A DNA stretch of 64,000 bases from Nemertoderma westbladi. Lineage: Eukaryota > Xenacoelomorpha > Nemertodermatida > Nemertodermatidae. Position numbers and translations under genes: made by a program. The stretch lies in assembly GCA_032718475.1 (NCBI GenBank), contig JAUCBJ010001006.1:1-64000 (forward strand). The letters run 5' to 3'. The notes under the pieces are model-generated. The model was not told the origin of the DNA and did not search any database. It saw only the letters and a program-made list of their open reading frames with translations. Positions 11,057 through 21,480 of this stretch are shown in pieces (within the stretch, counting starts at the first letter, position 1; every line of letters starts with the position of its first letter).

Positions 11057-11447
11057 TACAAATAACACTTTTTTGGTGTATCGCCGTCGTACTAGGTTTT
11101 GGTGATTTCTGACCAAAACAATACCGGGCTCTAGCTACTAAAATAAGCTAGTCGCGCTCTGTAGGGCTTTATACTTACAAAATGACGTCAAAGCTCTCTC
11201 CTTCCTATCCACAACTCAACCGGGCAATTACGGTGTTAGTAACTACACCAGTGATCGGCACAAATACCAGATTCTGGTTGTAAGATAAGAAATAGGGGTT
11301 AATTGCTACCGTACGCTAGCTGATCTGGTATACAAATTTGATTCTAGAATTTTGTTGCTGCGGTAGTTAGCAGCAAATACCTATCAGTACGTGGCAAGGC
11401 GCGGTAGGATATTAATAAAACCTCCCTAGATCAAGCAGTGTGCCGGT

Positions 11448-14395
11448 AGCAGGCTATTCCTGGTGCGCTACCCGAAGCAGACAATACGATAATTGAGACG
11501 CGTGGCGTTCTTGGAGCCGGTGGAATTTCTTCTGGTGGCATTGTGGAGGGTCCGGTTTTAGTTGAGGATGACGAAGACAACGAGGAACCCCAACTAGTTG
11601 ATCCCATTGTCGCTAAAAGAAATCGAGCAGCTCGGAAATGCGCTTTTACTAAGTTGTTCAACCAAATTACCAAACTTGTACATAGTAAAGGAAGCCGGTC
11701 CGCGCTTAGGTCACTCCTATACAAATTGGAAGAACGGGCTGTCGAATGTTTCGCAGCCCACAAATCTTATGTCAACTGCATTGCAGATGATGTAGACGCC
11801 GACATCACAGCTGACCGATGGTTATCATCGCTGAAAGATGCACACCAGTGGTGCGTGGAGACTGTAGAATTCTATTTAAATTCTCGTCATGGAGAACCTT
11901 CCTCTGTGGCTACCAGTCGAGTTTCTTCTCGTTTATCGAAACCTGCTAACAGTAATGCTTCTAAGTTGTCATTGGCGGCCCAACAGGAGGACCTGCTACA
12001 GGAACGTGAACTACAATTAGCTCAGTTTCAGCGCGATAGAGATCTACGAGCAAAGAAACGGGAACAGCAAAGACAGAATGAAGAACTTAAAGAGTCTCTA
12101 CAACTCCGTTCATTGTATAACAGTGTGGAACGTTCTCGCCTTTCTGTCAACCTGGAACAGAAAAGAGCTGTCCAGGAGGGACAGATGTATCTCGAGCAGA
12201 GACTTTTAGATTTCGATTGTGGCGTTCCTGCATTGGCTGGTGGCGTTCAAATACCAGCCAGTGGCGTTCATATATCAGCTGGTAGCATTCCTATATCAGC
12301 TGGTGCCGTTCTAACACCAGCTGGTGGTGTTCCTATACCAACTGGTGGCGTACCTATACCAACTGGTGGCGTACCTATGTCAGCTGGTGGCGCTCATATA
12401 CCAGTTAGTGGCGTTCCTATACTGGTTGGCGGTGTTCCTATACCATCTGATGGCGTTCCTATTCTCGCTGGTAGCGTTCCTCACCCAGTTGGTGGCGTTG
12501 CTACTAGCAGTGTCTCTACACCAGCTATAGGAGAATCCGTTTCGTTTTCTAAGCAATGTCTGTTTGTTCCTAGCTCGATGGATCATATGTCCATTATCAG
12601 TCAGCCTTTTCCAGATTTACATGTGTGCAATAACAATGTTAACAATCCATATACCCCTGTAAGTAATTATTTTTCTGGTGCTAATAATTCTCATTATAAT
12701 AGTCCTTATGATAATCACGTGTATAATTGTGAATGTGTCTCCAGTCAGGATCTACAGAGTCGTATAGGTTGTTTACCAGTAAATACTAATTGTGCAATTA
12801 ATTATTCTCGCCCATCCTCTTATGGTACACATTCTGTTATTAAGCCCACCACTTGGGATACAAGTTGTCCCGTTTTTGTACCAAACTGTCACACTACGTG
12901 TACCATTGTTAATGCGTCAACACCTCAGTGTATTTCTATTGGAGGGTTGGCCATGGGTGTGTGTGATAGACCCCCTGGGCCAAATGTTAGTGCGTGTAGG
13001 CGTAGGGTTGCATCCCAGGTAGGTGGGTTATTTAACGGGCTGGCTGTAGATGTACCAATCTATACTGGTACATCCGAAATTTATAATTCTAACTCACGAA
13101 ATTCTCAATCCTCAGCAGATGTTTGGATTGATGATTTAAATAACACATGAGTTAACAATTCTTTTACTAATAATTGTTTTAATAACTTTCCATACCAAGG
13201 ACCCATAGGTTTCCAACATTTAGCCAACCTAAAAATCGAGCCATTTGATGGTTCTCCCTTGAAGTGGCATGGTTTTATTGCCTCTTTTCATGCCCTTGTT
13301 AACACTCAGGTTTCATCTGATTCTATTCGTTTAGCAATTCTTAGAAATCATTTGACACCTGAATCAGAGAGAGTGTAGCTTCTACAGTACTATTAACGAC
13401 CCTGATTTATATCGGGAGACATTACAAGAATTACGCCGTATTTATGGTGACTGTGACTTAATAGCTGTGGCATACATAGAGCAACTACGAAAAATTCCGT
13501 TTGTTAAGGCTAATGATATGAATTCTTTAAAGTCATTTTCCTTAAAACTTCATGGTTCGGTATCAGCCCTGGAGAAATGTGGATACACTGCCGATATTAC
13601 ATTAGCTAATAATGTAAGGGATTTAGTTCAAAAACTTGTTCAAAACCAATTATATGCAAAATTAATGGGGCAAATGGGTTATTCTTATAAAACCTCGGCG
13701 CCCAACCTTAAAGGTGCTAGACAGTTGGATCATTGAGAGGTTGCAAAGTGCTCGTGTGGTAGAAAGTACATTACGGGCCAGTAGTAATAGTTATACCAGT
13801 AACCATGGCTTGTCCAATAACAAATCATTTCAAAATAAACCGCAATTTAACAGGCCTAAATCCAGTGCTCCAACTGTTTTTACACCTATATTATGGCTAC
13901 TGCCAGCAATAAAGTTAATTTTTCTGAAACACAGTCAAATAAGTATCAGAAATCGTCTAGTTTCGACTCGAGCCCACTTACTAAAGGCCATGTCCTAAAG
14001 GCTATGTCGGCTACTGCTTCTGTGGCTGAACACTGTTATTGTTGCGGCCAGTCCCATTTTCTTGAAAATTGTAACAATTTTAAATCATTAAGCCTAGCTG
14101 ACCGCATTGAGTTAGCCCTGGACAAATCCATGTGTTTTGTATGTCTCAAAGCAAAGCACCGCGCTGCAAATTGTAAAAAAGTAGACCCTTGTAATTTCGA
14201 TGGTTGTAAAAAACGCCATCACGTTTTATTACATGGAGCACCTAAGGTTTTTGGTGCTAAATCTTCTTCCCAAAATAAACAACACATAGGAACTACCTCA
14301 TTGAGAACATCCCCTAGCACTGTAGCATTACAGATTGTACCACTGCGGGTACGTTCTACAGGTAAAACTGTTGAAACTTTTGCTTTGTTAGATCC
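11448..14395 (+). pseudogene. BEL-1 gag (frameshifted), through nucleocapsid to start of protease
   Basis: The first frame (to a TGA at 13148-13150) has an N-terminal helical region (FTKLFNQITKLVHSKGSRSA), a long charged coiled coil (about codons 160-220 of the part after 11543) and a 21-bp tandem repeat. No ATG precedes 11543 in this frame, so the true start is lost. After the stop the same frame gives the DUF1759-type capsid segment (IEPFDGSPLKWHGF). Another frame continues it from about 13380 (INDPDLYRETLQELRRIYGDC). The third part (13893-14395) has three knuckles: CYCCGQSHFLENC, CFVCLKAKHRAANC and CNFDGCKKRHHVLLH. It ends at the start of the aspartic protease (FALLD), where LINE-3 is inserted. 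In intact elements this polyprotein forms the particle. Confidence 0.8.
12219..12507 (+). repeat. 21-bp minisatellite in BEL-1 gag (GGVPIPT units)
   Basis: About fourteen imperfect copies of a 21-bp unit, GGTGGCGTTCCTATACCAGC plus one base, each encoding seven residues close to GGVPIPA/T. All copies keep the frame. The repeat forms a flexible, proline-rich linker between the coiled coil and the downstream gag region. Confidence 0.88.
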
Positions 14396-14499
14396 TTATC
14401 CTTATACCTTATATTTGAGATTATTCCTTTGATCATTATTCATTAAATGGTTGTTGTTGTTGTTGTGGCTGTACGTACTATACTGCTATACTCAGTTAT

Positions 14500-16090
14500 A
14501 TGGATACCGGTAGGCATTGTTCTGACTGCCAGAAGGCAGAATGTGCTTTAGATCCTGGAGGTAGGATAGTAACTACTAGGCCTATTCCTAAAAACTCTCA
14601 TTCTAATCTCGACACTTTTGAGGGCAGACTGCTCTGTCAAAGTTGTAAACTGAAGCGCGGAGAACGGCTAACTCCTACAGCTGAAGCTATGTGTGTGGGC
14701 AACCGTGACCCACCTAACGCCAACAGCGTTCTGGAAGACGATTCCTCAGACGAGGATGAGCTGTCTCAACTTGATCCTGCCACTTCCAGGCTGGAGTCAG
14801 TTGGTCTATCGACCGACAATACGGAAAATCCAAAAGTTATTTGCGAGCTGCTATGTTTTGTGCAGTTTCAAATTTCCTCAATGGACAAAACATCTCTCAT
14901 TTCGGTTGTTTCAAATTTTTACTCCCTCTCGGAGGTAGTGGCTGCCAAAAGACTCCTCTTTGATGAAGCGGGTAAATGTGCATCCGCCGATCGTCCTCTG
15001 CCTGCGTGGGTGGGTCTGATGGGTAATAAAAAGAAAAAGGCCCACATTAATGATATATTTAATCTGTTCAATGAGAGCGCTTTTATAGATATCCCCACGA
15101 GACCTATATTTGTTGCGCTAAACACTTCTCGTCTACCCCCTTCCGATAATTCGTCGGCTAAGGCAGCAGTTAGGGACGAAGAAGTTTGTGACCTACGGGA
15201 TCTGGTTATTTCGCTAAAAGAGAAGGTTTTGATCCACGACTCCCTATTGACCTCTTCTGTCTGTAGTCGGGAGGATTACTTGAAGCTAAAGCACTTTGTT
15301 TTAAGTAACAACTCAGTCAACGTTGTGTCTGCTGGGGGAACTCCTGGGTCAACTACCGTGTGGAAACACCAAGTCGCTCCTCCTACTCCGCCAGTGATCC
15401 TCGTTGATGGGGATACGGCTACGGCGGACGGTCTGGATAAAGCCCCGCTCCGGGCACACAGGGATACTCCGGGACCGGCTCCCGGCAATTACCCCCGCTC
15501 CAGAACCGGCGGACCTCCGCAAGGTTATCGCTCAAGTGAAGTTGGCGCCAACGTCTCGCTCCGCTCTCGGTCCACTGTACTCAACCATGAACTACCTTTA
15601 CATTCAGGTTCTACTGGCGGTAATACCGCAGCCGATTCTAATATTGATGAGGATGGATTTCGTCTCGTCCGTAATAAAAAGAAACGTGCGGCTCCGCGAT
15701 TTGGGACAGGCGACTTCTCGTCCGGGGATTTTGCTGATCTCTCGCTGGGCTCACCCTCTCGTTCTAAAGAGGTTCCAGAAAGGAAGGGATCAAATATTCG
15801 TATCGCGATTTAAGCCGCATGTATCTGCTGACTTGGTTAAAAACTTCTTATCTGATAAACTTAACGTAGAAGTGGATGTTGTTGAGAATCCAAATAAAAT
15901 CAACAATTCGTATAACTCCTTTATTGTAAGCCCACCTGATGAGTCTTCCTTCTCTACACTCCTACAGTTGGATTCATGGCCAAAGGGTATAATTGTCAAG
16001 CGCTTTTGGCCTGCGCCGCGATCCGGCATCGCCAAACTGACTTCCTCACCGCCTTCGACCCGCAGGGTGGGTGAGTCACCAGTAGCCTGA
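14500..16090 (+). pseudogene. LINE-3 ORF1, one frameshift near 15780
   Basis: The first frame (14500-15813, 437 codons) starts MDTGRHCSDCQKAECAL and has paired cysteines (CSDCQ, later CQSCK), suggesting an N-terminal zinc-binding domain. An acidic linker follows, and near codon 385 the sequence DEDGFRLVRNKKKRAA, a basic stretch typical of LINE ORF1 proteins. The reading then shifts to the frame that ends at 16090, which encodes an RRM-like C-terminal domain (IFVSRFKPHVSADLVKNFL ... GIIVKRFWPAP). ORF1 proteins of this kind bind the element RNA as a chaperone. The domain order supports one original ORF of about 530 codons, broken by an indel. Confidence 0.75.
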
Positions 16091-16190
16091 TAGGTTGCTG
16101 ATATGGTTCTGCTTTATATACACAGTATAACTTTTGCTCTCATATACTCTAGAGTTAAACTCATCATTGATCATAAACTTAACATTAACA

Positions 16191-19019
16191 ATGGCTATCC
16201 TAAACTCACTTAGAATATGCACTTATAACTGCAGTGGCCTGAATAATAACCCGGATGTCATTAAGGCTTTATGTGACTCGCATGACGTCGTTTTTTTACA
16301 GGAAACCTGGTTGGTGAAGCAAAAACTGCCCAAATTAAATTCGCTCCATAATGACTTTTTTAGTTCGGGTGTATCTTCCGTCGATTTGGCTGATGGTCCA
16401 TTGGTCGGCCGTCCTTTTGGCGGGTTGGCTGTTTTATGGCGCAAACATTTATCCAGTTCAATAAATATAGTCAATATTAATGAAAGAATTATTGGTTGTA
16501 ATATTAAAAGTACTGACGGTTCTAGCACTCTGTTAGTGAATGTTTATATGCCTTGTGAATCCGTTGATAATTTAGATTTGTATCTAGAGTTATTAGGTGA
16601 ATGTTCTGCGTACATTGCTGAGCACCCAGGTTCTAAATGTGCTATTTTGGGAGACTTTAATACTGCTCCCGATCGACCTTTTGGTAATGAACTGAAATTA
16701 TTTTGTGATTGTTTTTCATTGATATGGTCTGATTTACATATTCTACCCGATGACACTTTTTCATTTACCAGCCATGTACATGGCACAGTGTCGTGGTTAG
16801 ACCACATCGTTTCCACCGCCGACTTTCATTCATCTATTAGTAATATTACTGTCCTGCGTGATCTTGTTTATGATGAACATTTACCCATCTCAGTGACTGT
16901 ATCTTTGCTGCTTAGTGCGTCCACACCTGGCAGTAGCAATAAGGTCACTTTTTCCAATAACGCAACGTGGGATAAAGCCAGCAGTGAAAATATTTCAAAA
17001 TATTCTCAAACTGTTGATGAACAACTACGTTTATTACAGTTACCCCTTTCTGCTTTAACTTGTTGTGATATTCATTGTGAGAATATTAACTCTGTAGAAA
17101 ATTGTGAGAAAATGTCGCTAAATTCGTGTTATACTGATACTATTAATATTCTACATAGCTGTACATCAAAATTTATTCCTCAGAAAAGGGGTAATTCAGT
17201 CTCCAATTGCATTCCTGGTTGGAATGAGTTTGTAAAAGAAAAGCGGGCTGCAGCGCAGGAGGCTTTTCATATTTGGTGCGAACAAGGGCGGCCTAGGTTT
17301 GGGCTTGTTTGGGAGGTAAAGAAAAAAACGGCCGCGCAATTTAAATTGGCTCTCCGAAATTGCAAACGGGAGGAAGGTGCTTTGCGAGCTGATCGCCTAG
17401 CGGCTTCTTTTATTAACTCCAGAAAAGATTTTTGGAGTTCAATAAAGAAAGCAACAACTATTAAAATGGGTTTAGCAACCTCTGTCAGCTCCGCCCACAC
17501 TGAGGAAGAAATTGCCGATTTATTCAAATCTAATTATTATTATATTTTTAATTCAGTCCCTGTATCTGAAATTGACTCTACTTTTGTGCAGTGTAAGTTT
17601 TCTGAATGGGACGGCTCCAATAATGTCCATATTTCTGCTGATAAGGTGAAAGAAGCCATCAACGGTCTGCAGTGTGGAAAGGCTGCCGGGCCTGATGGCA
17701 TCTTCCCTGAAAGTTATATTTTTGGCGGAAACCTGTTGCCAGTAATTTTGTGTTTATTGTTCAATTCTTTTATAACTCATGGGTTTTTGCCTCAATCGTT
17801 AATTAATTCTAGTTTGTTGCCTATTATCAAAGATAAAAACACTAGTATAAGTGAACGTTCGAATTACCGACCCATAGCCAAAGCTACAGCTGGTTCTAAG
17901 GTTTTGGAAACGTGTCTGCATCGGCTCGTTGCCATGCATTCCAATATATCCGACAACCAGTTTGGCTTTGCTGAGGGCCTAGGTACAGAAATGTGTATTT
18001 TTGCCTTAAAACAAACAATTCACTTATACATTAGTAAAGACTCACCTGTGTATACTGCTTTCTTAGACGCCTCGAAAGCGTTCGACTGCGTCAATCATAG
18101 TAAACTTTTTCGAAAGCTAATTGAACTTGGTGTATCTATTGGTATTGTAAGACTCTTGGCCTTTTGGTATTCCCATCAACTAATTTATATTAGCTGGGGT
18201 TCTGCTTCTTCCGGTGCATTTTTGGTTTCAAATGGTGTACGTCAAGGAAGTTTGCTCAGCCCCCTCTTATTTAACATTTATATGAATGACTTAAGTGTAG
18301 AACTAAACAAATCTAATGTTGGTTGTAAAGTTGGAAAGAGTCTTTTAAATCACTTGTTTTACGCAGATGACCTGTGTTTACTGTCGCCGAGTATTTTTGG
18401 GTTACGTGCACTAGTCAAGATATGTGAGCATTACGGCGCTAAATTTGATATTTTGTTCAATCCACTCAAATCACACTGTTTGTATTTCATGCCCTATCAT
18501 TTTCACCGTGCAGGCGACATCTATCTCAATGGAAAACCGTTAGACTGTGTTAAGCAGGTTTCTTACTTGGGACACATTATAAGCTGTGACCTTTCTGATG
18601 AAGCAGACATGAATAAAGTTAAATCTTCTTTATTTTGTCGAGGTAATTTGTTAGTTAGAAATTTCTCTCGGTGTTCTCTTGGTGTTAAATTATGTTTGTT
18701 CAAAACTTATTGCTACAGTTTATATTGCTGCTCTTTGTGGTCTATTTTCCGTGTTCAAACTTTGCGACAAGTGAAAGTAGCCTATAACATGTGTTTTCGT
18801 CTGTTGTTTAAATACTCACGCAGTGACGATGCAGACACAATTTTTGTTAATAATAGAGTAAACACCTTTAAGGCCATTACGCGCAAATCTATATTTTCCT
18901 TGTTAAATAGAGTAAATAACTCAGGTAATACGCTAATTGGTGCTATCATAACTAATTTTTCAGTGAACTCTGTTCTGATTGATCGGTGGCACAAGGTGCT
19001 TGATCCAAGTTTAACGTAA
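16191..19019 (+). CDS. LINE-3 ORF2: endonuclease plus reverse transcriptase
   Basis: Open for 943 codons from the ATG at 16191, which directly precedes the endonuclease fold (MAILNSLRICTYNCSGL); an earlier ATG at 16134 adds 19 residues with no motif. Endonuclease motifs: NCSG, FLQETW, ILGDFNT, SWLDHIV and DEHLPI (His of the catalytic pair). RT motifs: NYRPIA, QFGFAEG, FLDASKAFDCV (block A), NGVRQGSLLSPLLF (block B) and LFYADDLCLL (block C, intact). A C-terminal thumb region follows. All catalytic residues I can check are present. The product nicks target DNA and primes cDNA synthesis there. Confidence 0.9.
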   Translation: MAILNSLRICTYNCSGLNNNPDVIKALCDSHDVVFLQETWLVKQKLPKLNSLHNDFFSSGVSSVDLADGPLVGRPFGGLAVLWRKHLSSSINIVNINERIIGCNIKSTDGSSTLLVNVYMPCESVDNLDLYLELLGECSAYIAEHPGSKCAILGDFNTAPDRPFGNELKLFCDCFSLIWSDLHILPDDTFSFTSHVHGTVSWLDHIVSTADFHSSISNITVLRDLVYDEHLPISVTVSLLLSASTPGSSNKVTFSNNATWDKASSENISKYSQTVDEQLRLLQLPLSALTCCDIHCENINSVENCEKMSLNSCYTDTINILHSCTSKFIPQKRGNSVSNCIPGWNEFVKEKRAAAQEAFHIWCEQGRPRFGLVWEVKKKTAAQFKLALRNCKREEGALRADRLAASFINSRKDFWSSIKKATTIKMGLATSVSSAHTEEEIADLFKSNYYYIFNSVPVSEIDSTFVQCKFSEWDGSNNVHISADKVKEAINGLQCGKAAGPDGIFPESYIFGGNLLPVILCLLFNSFITHGFLPQSLINSSLLPIIKDKNTSISERSNYRPIAKATAGSKVLETCLHRLVAMHSNISDNQFGFAEGLGTEMCIFALKQTIHLYISKDSPVYTAFLDASKAFDCVNHSKLFRKLIELGVSIGIVRLLAFWYSHQLIYISWGSASSGAFLVSNGVRQGSLLSPLLFNIYMNDLSVELNKSNVGCKVGKSLLNHLFYADDLCLLSPSIFGLRALVKICEHYGAKFDILFNPLKSHCLYFMPYHFHRAGDIYLNGKPLDCVKQVSYLGHIISCDLSDEADMNKVKSSLFCRGNLLVRNFSRCSLGVKLCLFKTYCYSLYCCSLWSIFRVQTLRQVKVAYNMCFRLLFKYSRSDDADTIFVNNRVNTFKAITRKSIFSLLNRVNNSGNTLIGAIITNFSVNSVLIDRWHKVLDPSLT

Positions 19020-19182
19020 TTATCGTATTCGGAATACATTGTTAATTTTCCTTTATTCTCGTATTTGGTGTAATTCTACTTTAATGTGCTGTGCTGTATT
19101 TCTCAAATTTAGTTTAGTTAGTTCTGCCTTGTATGTACAATGGATCATTTGTGTCCGAGATTATAAATTAAAATAAAATAAA

Positions 19183-21480
19183 TAGATCCCTGTAGCCAGA
19201 TCTCTGCGGTTTGTGAAGATCTAGCTAACAAACTGGATCTTAAGGGTGAGCAAAAACCATTGAAAATCGGCACTATTAATTCAGATGGAGAAACTTTAAA
19301 AACCTTATTAAGCTCCATTGATGTTCTACCTGTAAATAGTGAGTCTGTATTTCCTGTCCCACGGACTTGGGTTTTATCCAAGTTAAATATCACAAATCGG
19401 CGTTTTGATTGGCCCAAGATTAAATCTTCCTGGAGTCATTTATCTGATCTAGATCTTCCAGCTGTAGATTCAAATAAAGTAGGCGTCCTGTTGGGTGCTG
19501 ATGTCTTTGATGTAATTCGTCAACTCGATTATCGTCCCGGCCCTTCTGGCTCCCCTTTGGCAGTTTTGACTAATTTTGGGTGGATTTGTACTTCTACCGT
19601 ACCTCTTCATCCCCTTTCTGATGATGAATGCCAGCATATCATGCATGTCCGTTATTTAGACTCCCGTCCAGGTGCTGATGCTTGTGCAGACATTGACTGT
19701 TCTTTAGAGACTTTACTCACACGATTCTGGAATACTGATTCATTCGGTGTTAATCCCTGTAAATCTTTGCCTATAAATCATGAGGAAGCTACTGCTCGTG
19801 ATATGCTTGAGTCTAACACACGCCATACAGGTGAACGATATGAAACCAGTTTACTTTGGAGATCCCCTACCATCCAATTGCCCAATAATAAACGAACAGC
19901 TATTAGGTGCCTTCAGGCTACTGAAAAACGTCTTAATCGTAATCCAATTTTACATAAACGTTACCATGAAACCTTTCAAGGATACATAAATAAAGGTTTT
20001 GCCGTAAAGGTTGACATTGATGAACCTGATCCACCTGGTAGAATATGGTATCTCCCTCCTCACCCAGTATTAAATCCCAACAAACCTGATAAGGTACGCA
20101 TCGTTTTCAATGCTTCGGCTAAGGAGCATGGTGTTTCTCTAAACGACTGCCTGCTTAAAGGACCTGATTATCTTGCCAGTCTTGTGGGTGTTTTACTTAG
20201 ATTTAGAGAAAGATTGATTGCAATATCTGGAGATATCACTGCCATGTACCACCAAGTTGCTGTCAAACGCAAAGACCAGGATGCCTTGAGATTTCTTTGG
20301 GGTGGTCCAAGCCATGCTAAGCCTCCTGGGGTGTATCGTATGGTACGTGAAATATCTGGGGCTATATCTTCATCATCATCCTGCTTCTTTGCACTTATTC
20401 GTACAGCATGAGATTTCTGTTTAGAATTTTCTTTTACCAGCCTCTAAAGTCGAAATCTGTTTCTATGCAGATAATTATTTTGATTCTTGCGACACCTCTG
20501 AGGAAGCCATCACCCTTGTCAAGAGCATGGTAGAGCTCTTATCTAAGGGTGGGTTCCATCTGGGCCAATGGATATATTCTTCCTATGAAGTTCTTTCAGT
20601 GATACCAAAGGGGGATCGAGCAGATCCCTTACTTGATTTAGATGTTGATGAACTCCCTGTTGAACGTGCTATAGGTGTCAAGTGGAACTGTTCAACTGAC
20701 CTTTTTTGTCTTCTACACTAAGATCATCGACCTTAGTTATACCATGAGGAATGTTCTAAGACAATCATCGTCATTATTTGATCCTTTAGGATTCTTCACA
20801 CCATTCTTGCTTATTGTTAAGGTCCTAATGCAAGAGATGTGGAGGAGACGTCTGTCATGGGATGATCCACTTCCTGATGATCTGGTAGTTCGATGGGAGC
20901 ATTGGTTATCTCTGAGCTCCATCTTCTTGAAAAAGTTCACATACCTTGTTGTTATTTTCCCAGATCGCAACAACTCCAGAACACTCAGTTACATGTTTTT
21001 GGTGACGCCTCTACTGTTGGCTTTGGTGCTGTGGCTTTCCTTAGGGGTAGATATTCTACCAGTGATATTAGGGTAGCTAGCCTTTGTTATGTCGAAGTCT
21101 CGTGTCGCCCCAGTCAAGGCTTTGTTGGTTCCACGCCTTGAGCAGAGGCTGTCTAAGTTAATTACAACCGAACTTAGAATCCATGTTGATAAATTTATAT
21201 ATTGGTGTGATTCCACTACCGCTCTTCAATGGATACTTTCTCGCAGGTGCAAATATAATGAGTTTGTAGCCAATCGTGTTGGAGAAATCCTCCATGTGTC
21301 AGATTGTGACCAGTGGCGCCATGTCCCTGGAATTCTAATCCTGCTGATCATTGTAGTCGAGGTCTTCTCTTGTCTGAACTCCACTCTGACCATCCTTGGT
21401 TTCAAGGTCCAGATTATCTAAGATCCCCTGCAAATCAGTGGCCAGCCAGCTTATCAATCCCTGATAACCCAGTTGAAGGT
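19183..21480 (+). pseudogene. BEL-1 pol: protease, RT and RNase H (frameshifted)
   Basis: Sense resumes at the TSD and runs open to 20411. It contains the protease C-terminal part with LLGADVFD and LTNFGWICT (the A17-associated block of BEL pol), then the RT with RIVFNASAKEHG and ISGDITAMYHQV (block A, aspartate present). After a frameshift the catalytic block C reads FYADNYFDS (about 20461-20487), so the second Asp of the usual YVDD is Asn. Further frames carry the RNase H region (HVFGDASTVGFGAV, then YWCDSTTALQWI and NRVGEI). At least four frameshifts make it non-functional. Confidence 0.8.

Larger units (their letters stand above)
9564..11447. other. Non-coding stretch, possibly leader and LTR of the 8-9.6 kb BEL remnant
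   Basis: No credible ORF. It is mostly AT-rich with many short TATATA tracts, and contains a 26-bp palindrome (10323-10348) and a GT microsatellite (11039-11056). It lies upstream, in minus sense, of a BEL gag start, so a 5' LTR and leader are expected here, but I cannot find a matching second LTR to define ends. The BEL-1 5' LTR should also be near 11.4 kb and is likewise not recognisable. Confidence 0.45.
14396..19182 (+). mobile_element. LINE-3: full-length CR1/Jockey-like LINE inserted in BEL-1 protease
   Basis: The element has a short 5' UTR (14396-14499, with a GTT run), ORF1, ORF2 and a 3' UTR ending in ATTAAAATAAAATAAA. TAGATCC flanks it at 14389-14395 and 19183-19189, a 7-bp target-site duplication. 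Joining the flanks restores BEL protease sense, which fixes both ends. ORF2 is open throughout, so this copy is young, but ORF1 has a frameshift near 15780. Assignment within the CR1/Jockey group is inferred from the RT motifs. Confidence 0.88.

Noticed and set aside
12324-12530. Hydrophobic-looking frame (repeated LYQLVAFLYQLVA)
   Set aside because: An alternate frame of the 21-bp minisatellite in BEL-1 gag; the apparent membrane character follows from the repeat.
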